The position numbers were made by a program, and so were the translations under genes. A DNA stretch of 36,308 bases from Planctomycetaceae bacterium UBA2972. GTDB lineage: Bacteria; Planctomycetota; Planctomycetia; Pirellulales; Pirellulaceae. The notes under the pieces are model-generated. The model had not been told where the DNA came from. It saw only the letters and a list, made by a program, of their open reading frames with translations, and did no database searches. Location of the stretch: NCBI GenBank assembly GCA_002348315.1, contig DEAW01000004.1, positions 56,021-92,328 of the forward strand, written 5' to 3'. This document shows, piece after piece, positions 34,527 through 36,308 of this stretch. Each line of letters opens with the position of its first letter. The first letter of the stretch is position 1.

Positions 34527-36308
34527 TTACTGAACAAATAGAAATTCACGCGTATTGAGCAAAGCCCAAATCACGTTGCCCATTCCGGGAGGTCCATACT
34601 CATTAATCTCGCGTTGACATGCAAGCCGCTCATCACGGGTCGGCATCCGGCCAAGGATACTCAAAAACACAACCGATAATTGATCATTCGGAGTTTTCGC
34701 GCCCATCACTTCACGATGAACTACTGACCCTGCTTCAAGCATAATGTGCGTAATGGGACCGTTGAACAGTGCCAACAGCTGAGGAACCGTTCCTTCGGTC
34801 GAACCATCCTCAATGATTTCCCGGTCGCTTTGACCAAATTGCCTCAGGAAATGACCTGCCGGCAAGGGTTGAGGCAATTCCGATGCTCGCCTCAGAACTA
34901 AGCCCTTGTAAGTGTGTCTGCGGTTGTGATCGCGTTTTGCTTTGTCGGCCGCATCATACTCGGCAACTTTCGCTTTCAGTTCTGACACACTTAACCCGGG
35001 ATCAGCCTGAACCGCTGTCAGGAACGGGTTATCGTTAGGCCGTAAATACTTATCGGAACTATTCACTGTCAGTACTAACACACTGTCCCAAACCTGTTCA
35101 GCGGTCATACGTCTGAGGATGGGACCCTGAAAGTGATAGGGCTTGCTGAGGTCGATATCGTCGTAGGTTACTTGCCGCTGATATGCCCTGGTGTTGTAGA
35201 TAATTCGCAGGAATTCCTTCATGTCATAATTCAGACGCTTCATTTCACCAATCAAAAACGTTTCCAACTCCGGATTGGACGCTTTTGTGTAATCGGTCAT
35301 GTCGTCAACCGGTTCAAACAACCCAATCCCAAACGCTCGTTTCCAGAGACGATTTACGATCGTTCGCGTAAAGCGCGGATTTTGTCGGGAAGTCATCCAA
35401 TGGGCATACACCTGTCTCCGCGGAGCGTTTTCCGGAAGCTGGGGCTTGTTACCAAAGAGGATTTCAGGCAGAACAATTTCGTTTGGCTTGGCATCTGAAT
35501 AACTGTAGTCGTGCGGAAATTTCAACCGCGACGATGTCTCCATCACTCCGTAGCGATTCCAACGCTCAATCTGTCGCATTCGATTCGCTTCACGACTCCG
35601 CTCGCCAACATCTGTTGTGGCGGCCTTCAGGTTAGGCTGCGCGTATTGCTTACGAGGCAACTGAGTTCGCATCCCTCCCTCAAAGGCTGCCAACTGATAG
35701 AACTCCTTTTGCGTCCATTTGTCGAATGGATGGTCATGACACTGGGCGCACCCGATTCGAGTTCCCAGGAATACGCGGATAGTGTTGTTGAGATGATCCA
35801 ACGGCATACCAACGTCCCGCAGTCGGTAACCAACGGCGGGATTCTCAAAAACCTGCCCATCCGCCATTAGCATTTCCCGAACCATCAAATCGTAGGGTTT
35901 ATTCTGACGCAAATTGCGTTTCACCCAATCCGACCAGGGCCGTATGTATGTGTTATTAGAGGACTTATCCACGATCCGCCAGATGTCCGCCCAGTAATTG
36001 AACATATGGCTTGAATAGCCGACCGAATTGAGCAAGTAATCAATCAGAATCTGACGTTTGTTCGCCACATTCGATTTAATAAAATAGTAATAATCCCTAC
36101 CCGTTGGAATCTGCCCTGTGATATCCAGGTACGCTCGCCGCACGAAACGAGTGTCATCCAAATCAGGGTTCGCTTCGATTCCTTCAGCTTCAAGCTTCGC
36201 ATCAATCATTGCGTCAATGCGATCGGCACTTTCGCGAACTTTATGGATTTGGTCCGCTTTGACCTGTTTCACCGGAAGGTTGACATTTGGAATATTGTTG
36301 AAAGCAGC
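34527..36308 (-). CDS. DUF1549/DUF1553 protein, 5' end outside window
   Basis: The frame is open to the right edge (593 codons seen). A GTG at 36272 is only an internal Val codon, since the upstream codons (AAFNNIPNVNLPV) fit the family. The DUF1549 part includes DTRFVRRAYLDITGQIPTG and a heme motif, CAQCHDHPFDKW (about residues 187-198 of the visible part). The DUF1553 part runs to the end with RFTRTIVNRLWKRAFG and ILRRMTAEQVWDSV. The signal peptide and any N-terminal cytochrome domain lie beyond the edge. It is paired with the DUF1501 gene downstream. It belongs to the same broad family as the genes at both 1-1556 and 22297-24654, but is clearly diverged from each. Confidence 0.9.
   Translation of the reverse strand, partial: AAFNNIPNVNLPVKQVKADQIHKVRESADRIDAMIDAKLEAEGIEANPDLDDTRFVRRAYLDITGQIPTGRDYYYFIKSNVANKRQILIDYLLNSVGYSSHMFNYWADIWRIVDKSSNNTYIRPWSDWVKRNLRQNKPYDLMVREMLMADGQVFENPAVGYRLRDVGMPLDHLNNTIRVFLGTRIGCAQCHDHPFDKWTQKEFYQLAAFEGGMRTQLPRKQYAQPNLKAATTDVGERSREANRMRQIERWNRYGVMETSSRLKFPHDYSYSDAKPNEIVLPEILFGNKPQLPENAPRRQVYAHWMTSRQNPRFTRTIVNRLWKRAFGIGLFEPVDDMTDYTKASNPELETFLIGEMKRLNYDMKEFLRIIYNTRAYQRQVTYDDIDLSKPYHFQGPILRRMTAEQVWDSVLVLTVNSSDKYLRPNDNPFLTAVQADPGLSVSELKAKVAEYDAADKAKRDHNRRHTYKGLVLRRASELPQPLPAGHFLRQFGQSDREIIEDGSTEGTVPQLLALFNGPITHIMLEAGSVVHREVMGAKTPNDQLSVVFLSILGRMPTRDERLACQREINEYGPPGMGNVIWALLNTREFLFVQ

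Noticed and set aside
36272..36274. GTG as start of the right-edge DUF1549 gene
   Set aside because: The frame continues upstream to the edge with residues that fit the family (NIPNVNLPV), so the true start is outside.

Overview
The window looks like chromosomal DNA of a planctomycete (Planctomycetota, probably Pirellulaceae-like). The basis is family content read from the translations. There are two DUF1501 proteins, one with a clear Tat motif and one Tat-like. There are three large DUF1549/DUF1553 proteins with c-type heme motifs, a PVC-type giant heme protein (propeller + HEAT + cytochrome c), an SMP-30-like propeller, a type I sulfatase and a CRTAC1/ASPIC-UnbV lipoprotein. I found no tRNA, rRNA, CRISPR array, transposase or phage gene. 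Gene density is high and strands are mixed.

Layout. 1-1556 (-): a DUF1549-type protein with Ig-like domains, cut by the left edge. 1834-4595: housekeeping genes, namely a cyclophilin and aat (-), then divergently an HtrA/Deg-like membrane protease (+). 4713-8233 (-): a tightly coupled three-gene unit of a His-motif polytopic membrane protein, an orphan cytoplasmic histidine kinase and a secreted polysaccharide deacetylase. 8392-9111 (+): an unrecognised soluble protein. 9122-14270 (-): an Nramp-related transporter carrying an EF-hand-like insert, a PQQ-type sugar dehydrogenase/diheme cytochrome fusion and a TPM-domain membrane protein. 14409-18879: arsC (+), a cyclase-family hydrolase (-), an ammonium transporter (-) and a NhaA antiporter with a His-rich loop (+). 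18979-26134 (+): a CRTAC1-like lipoprotein with an in-frame TGA, a PfkB kinase and a DUF1549-DUF1501 pair. 26271-27425 (+): msrA behind an octamer tandem repeat, then a decayed lipoprotein gene. 27415-36308 (-): a sulfatase, PVC heme protein and SMP-30 unit, and upstream of it a second DUF1501-DUF1549 pair that runs off the right edge.

Function. The common theme is extracytoplasmic oxidation and breakdown of complex polymers (heme proteins, PQQ-type propeller dehydrogenase, sulfatase, deacetylase, SMP-30). Around it sit ion transport genes (Nramp, Amt, NhaA) and stress or repair genes (HtrA, MsrA, ArsC).

The most notable observation is the CRTAC1-like gene at 18979-21330. Its coding frame is interrupted only by one TGA (20722-20724). 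The frame continues unchanged into the ASPIC/UnbV domain. The TGA forms a U-T-C motif and is followed at bacterial SECIS distance by a two-tier hairpin. This makes it a candidate selenoprotein of a family in which I do not recall selenocysteine being described. A second in-frame TGA, in the lipoprotein gene after msrA, is also followed by a hairpin. There the start codon is lost as well, so decay is the better explanation.
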